Shown here one piece after another: positions 61,604-64,000 of a stretch of DNA of 64,000 nt (position 1 is the stretch's first letter; every line of letters starts with the position of its first letter). Made by a program: the position numbers and the translations under genes. The stretch covers positions 6,262,001 to 6,326,000 of the forward strand of contig NZ_CP154796.1 in the NCBI RefSeq assembly GCF_039566955.1, read 5' to 3'. This DNA comes from Micromonospora sp. DSM 45708. Lineage in GTDB: Bacteria > Actinomycetota > Actinomycetes > Mycobacteriales > Micromonosporaceae. The notes beneath the pieces were generated by a model. It was not told the DNA's origin. It was given only the letters and a program-made list of their open reading frames with translations, and searched no databases.

Positions 61604-64000
61604 TCACCGTGGATCGCGAGCTCGATCCAGCACCTCATCGACGGTGAGCGGGCTGCGCGGGTGGTGGCTCAACGACAGCGGCGTCCGGATCTTCCGCGGC
61701 GCGGCGCCCTCGGCGGCGAGATAGAACTCGCCCACCGTCAGACGGGAGATGTCCGGCACGTCCCCGCCCTTGGCCCGGGCCATCTCGCGCGCCGCCTCGA
61801 TCTGGATCGGGCTGTTCATCAGGCCGTACAACTGGGTCGCCGCGTTGCCGGGGATGCGGTTGTGCAGCCCCTTCGGCGCCTGCGTCGCGAAGATCAACCC
61901 GAGCCCGTACTTCCGGGCCTGGGCGGCCAGCGCCAGCGTGCTCTGGGTGCAGGCGGTCATCGCCCCGGACGGGGCGAACGTCTGCGCCTCGTCCATGACG
62001 AGCAGCCCCAGCAGCGGCCGGTCACCGGCCGGGTGCTTCTTGATCCAGGCGAAGAGCGCCATCTGGAGCTGGTTGACGAAGCTCTGGCGGACGTCGTCGG
62101 ACGGCAGGCCCACCAGGCTGACGACCGAGACTCGGGCCCGCTTGCCGGCGGCGGGGGTGAGCAGCACACCGGGGTCCATCGGCGTGCCCTCGCCGCCGAA
62201 GAGCGGGTCGTTCACCATGGCGGCGGTCAGCGTCTGGGCGAGACTGAGACCGATCTTGTCGGCGTCCTCCAGGTCGATGATCCCGTCCGGCAGGTCGGCC
62301 AACGTGTCGACGAGGCCCTTCAGCCGGGACCCGCCGCGCCGGCCGTAGTGCTCGACGGCCTTGCGCAGCACCGCCAGCCCCAGGTGCGCCCGGGTGGCCC
62401 GGCCGGTGACCAGGGCGCGTGGCGCGAGCGCCGCGACGGCCGCCTCGACGGCCTCGCCGAACTCGTCCGGATCGTCGCGCACGCTGGTGAAGTCGGGCAG
62501 CGGCTGAAAGCTCAGCGGGCGGCCCGAGCTGCGGCGCGGCGTCCAGACCAGCACGTCGGTGTGGGCCAGATAGTCCGCCGCCCGGGCCGCGTCGCCCGGC
62601 CGCCACCCCGGGGGCGGCTCGGGCCATGACTCACCGAGCCGGGCGAGGTCGTTGTTGGGGTCGAGCACGATGGCGGAGACGCCGGCGAGGGCGCACTCCT
62701 CCACGATGCGACGGATGAGCACGGTCTTCCCCGACCCCGAGCCGGCGAAGATCGTGGCGTGCTTCCGGAGCGCTTCGAGGGCCAGCGGGACCGGCGTGCC
62801 GTCGTCGTACCCGTGGCCGACGACGAAGGCCGGCTCGGTCGCGGCCGAGGGCTCGGTTCCGACCTCGGACGGGGTGATCGCCGACGCCGGCGGCTCGGGT
62901 GGTGCCGGCTCGGTCACCGGGGCCGGACCGGTCGCCTGCCCGGCCGACGCGGGTTCCGGGGTCGGCCCGGCAGCCGCCGTCCAGCCGTCGACGTCCGCCA
63001 GCGCCTGCCGCAGGAACGTCAGCTCCCGGGTCGGTCGCCGTTCCGCCAGCCAGCCCCGCAGGTCCATGGTGGTTTCGGCGAGCATCACCCGCAACGCCGA
63101 GAGGGTCCGCAGGTCCTCGTCGTCCAGGCCGATCGTCCGGCCGCCCGCGGCGTGGCACGCGTCGAGCGTCTTCCGGGTGGCCGCGCTGGTCGACCAGTCG
63201 CGGTTACGCAGCAGGAACAGTTTGCGTTTCGCCAGCCCGGTGTCGAGAGCCGACGCCACGCACGCCTTGCGCAGCCGAGCCAGCGCCGCGTTGCCGTGGT
63301 GGTTGTCGCTGATCGCCCGGAAACACCAGTGCACCTGGTCCTCGGTGTGCTCGTTCAGCGTCAGCCGCAGCCGGGCGTGCAGCGGCGGGTCCGTACTCGG
63401 CGGCGGATCGACGCTGAACGCCGCCCCGGCGTCACCCCGTTCCAGGATCCAGGCGGTGAGCCCGGCGGTCAGCAGTGCCGGCATCGTCCGGTCCTCCGAC
63501 GTCCGCTCGCGCGGCGCGACGAGATCGGCAGCCGCCCGCAGCTCGGCGAAGCGGGCGTCGTAGCGCTCCGTCTCCTCGGTGGTGGCGGTCGCCGGAGTGG
63601 GCCGGGGCACCCGGGGGTGCGCGGCGGGCGGCTCGCCGAGGCCGGTCATCTCCCGGACCTCGTCGTCCGCGAGGCAGGCCCGGATGTGCCCGTCGATCTC
63701 GATCAGCAACTGCCGCGGGGTGAACGACCCGGCACCGGCGAAGGCGTGCGGGGACACCGGCCATGAGGGGTACGGCGGGGAGAACCCGACCCCCTGGTAG
63801 CGCAGCGTGAACCGCTTCTCGATGATCGCCCGGCCCAGGTCGGCGTCGTCGATGCGGCGCAGCATCGGCGTCTCCCGGAACCGGTCGGCCACGGTGTCGG
63901 CGGCGGTGGACCGGATGATGGTCCACGAGTTCGGGATGCAGGCGAGCACGGTCAGCGTGCGCCGCGTCGTCTGGCGCAGCGACATCAGGCCGTCCGCCAT
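61604..64000 (-). CDS. HerA/FtsK-like ATPase (DUF87), N-terminus beyond the window
   Basis: At least 798 residues; the gene runs off the right edge, and the ATG at the edge is probably internal. The C-terminal ~390 residues (from about 410) are a HerA-type motor: Walker A GSGSGKT, VLDPNNDLARL, Walker B LLVMDEAQTFAPSG, arginine-rich LIFATQAPKGLHNRIPGN. Upstream is a large domain with RYQGVGFSPPYPSWPV, HIRACLADDEV and TLNEHTEDQVHWCFR, seen in multi-domain ATPases of defence or DNA-processing islands. The residues at the edge look like the end of another AAA module. An Ala/Pro/Thr-rich linker joins the two parts. The function is unassigned. Confidence 0.78.
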   Translation of the reverse strand: MADGLMSLRQTTRRTLTVLACIPNSWTIIRSTAADTVADRFRETPMLRRIDDADLGRAIIEKRFTLRYQGVGFSPPYPSWPVSPHAFAGAGSFTPRQLLIEIDGHIRACLADDEVREMTGLGEPPAAHPRVPRPTPATATTEETERYDARFAELRAAADLVAPRERTSEDRTMPALLTAGLTAWILERGDAGAAFSVDPPPSTDPPLHARLRLTLNEHTEDQVHWCFRAISDNHHGNAALARLRKACVASALDTGLAKRKLFLLRNRDWSTSAATRKTLDACHAAGGRTIGLDDEDLRTLSALRVMLAETTMDLRGWLAERRPTRELTFLRQALADVDGWTAAAGPTPEPASAGQATGPAPVTEPAPPEPPASAITPSEVGTEPSAATEPAFVVGHGYDDGTPVPLALEALRKHATIFAGSGSGKTVLIRRIVEECALAGVSAIVLDPNNDLARLGESWPEPPPGWRPGDAARAADYLAHTDVLVWTPRRSSGRPLSFQPLPDFTSVRDDPDEFGEAVEAAVAALAPRALVTGRATRAHLGLAVLRKAVEHYGRRGGSRLKGLVDTLADLPDGIIDLEDADKIGLSLAQTLTAAMVNDPLFGGEGTPMDPGVLLTPAAGKRARVSVVSLVGLPSDDVRQSFVNQLQMALFAWIKKHPAGDRPLLGLLVMDEAQTFAPSGAMTACTQSTLALAAQARKYGLGLIFATQAPKGLHNRIPGNAATQLYGLMNSPIQIEAAREMARAKGGDVPDISRLTVGEFYLAAEGAAPRKIRTPLSLSHHPRSPLTVDEVLDRARDPR

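Overview
The window is very GC-rich actinomycete DNA: strong GC bias at third codon positions, frequent GTG starts, 4-nt ATGA/GTGA overlaps between genes, and leaderless-looking genes. The gene content (stressosome operon, Eis-type acetyltransferase, GH10/CBM13 xylanase, AfsR/SARP regulator) fits a soil filamentous actinobacterium, most likely a member of the Micromonosporaceae. That placement is inference; there is no rRNA or other marker gene here. No insertion sequence, prophage or CRISPR array was found.

Layout. 1-9.8 kb: N-terminal end of a HAMP sensor kinase, a kinase-GAF-SpoIIE phosphatase, an FAD-linked oxidase with a LexA-like box over its promoter, an oligopeptidase B, and a PadR-ABC-FtsX operon. 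10.2-16.3 kb: a stress-signalling block. One minus-strand run of coupled genes encodes RsbR, RsbS and RsbT homologues, an RsbX-like phosphatase, a histidine kinase and a receiver-SpoIIE phosphatase; a divergent STAS antagonist sits beside it. 16.3-27.5 kb: transporters (CynX-like, MscL, BenE, ZIP), small regulators, a probable SOS-controlled 82-residue protein, a 17-bp tandem repeat array, a PP2C phosphatase, an Eis-like acetyltransferase and a secreted beta-helix lipoprotein. 27.5-34.9 kb: a LacI-controlled sugar operon (binding protein, two permeases, GH130 enzyme, secreted Tat enzyme).

35.3-51.4 kb is the most interesting part: a biosynthetic cluster. An AfsR/SARP activator precedes a divergent small secreted peptide and then a forward run of genes. 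These encode a truncated ornithine-cyclodeaminase-like protein, a stand-alone carrier protein, an EctC-like cupin, a pseudouridine-phosphate-glycosidase (PsuG) homologue with its HAD phosphatase, an MFS exporter, a maleate-isomerase-like protein, a PltF-type adenylation enzyme, a PltE-type acyl-carrier dehydrogenase, a transglutaminase-like protein and three glycosyltransferases (GT2, GT4, GT87). PsuG+HAD pairs build C-ribosides (alnumycin, indigoidine/minimycin-type and showdomycin systems). The A/PCP/dehydrogenase trio makes pyrrolyl-carrier thioesters from proline. Having both with a mannosyl-transfer module suggests an undescribed glycosylated C-nucleoside-like or C-ribosyl product.

51.5-64 kb: a LacI regulator, a 58-residue protein behind a tightly controlled promoter, tRNA-Lys(TTT), a nucleoside-kinase-like protein, RecD2 helicase, a MerR relic, xylanase, a three-gene operon (membrane protein, sigma factor, GGDEF-EAL protein) and a HerA-like ATPase running off the right edge.
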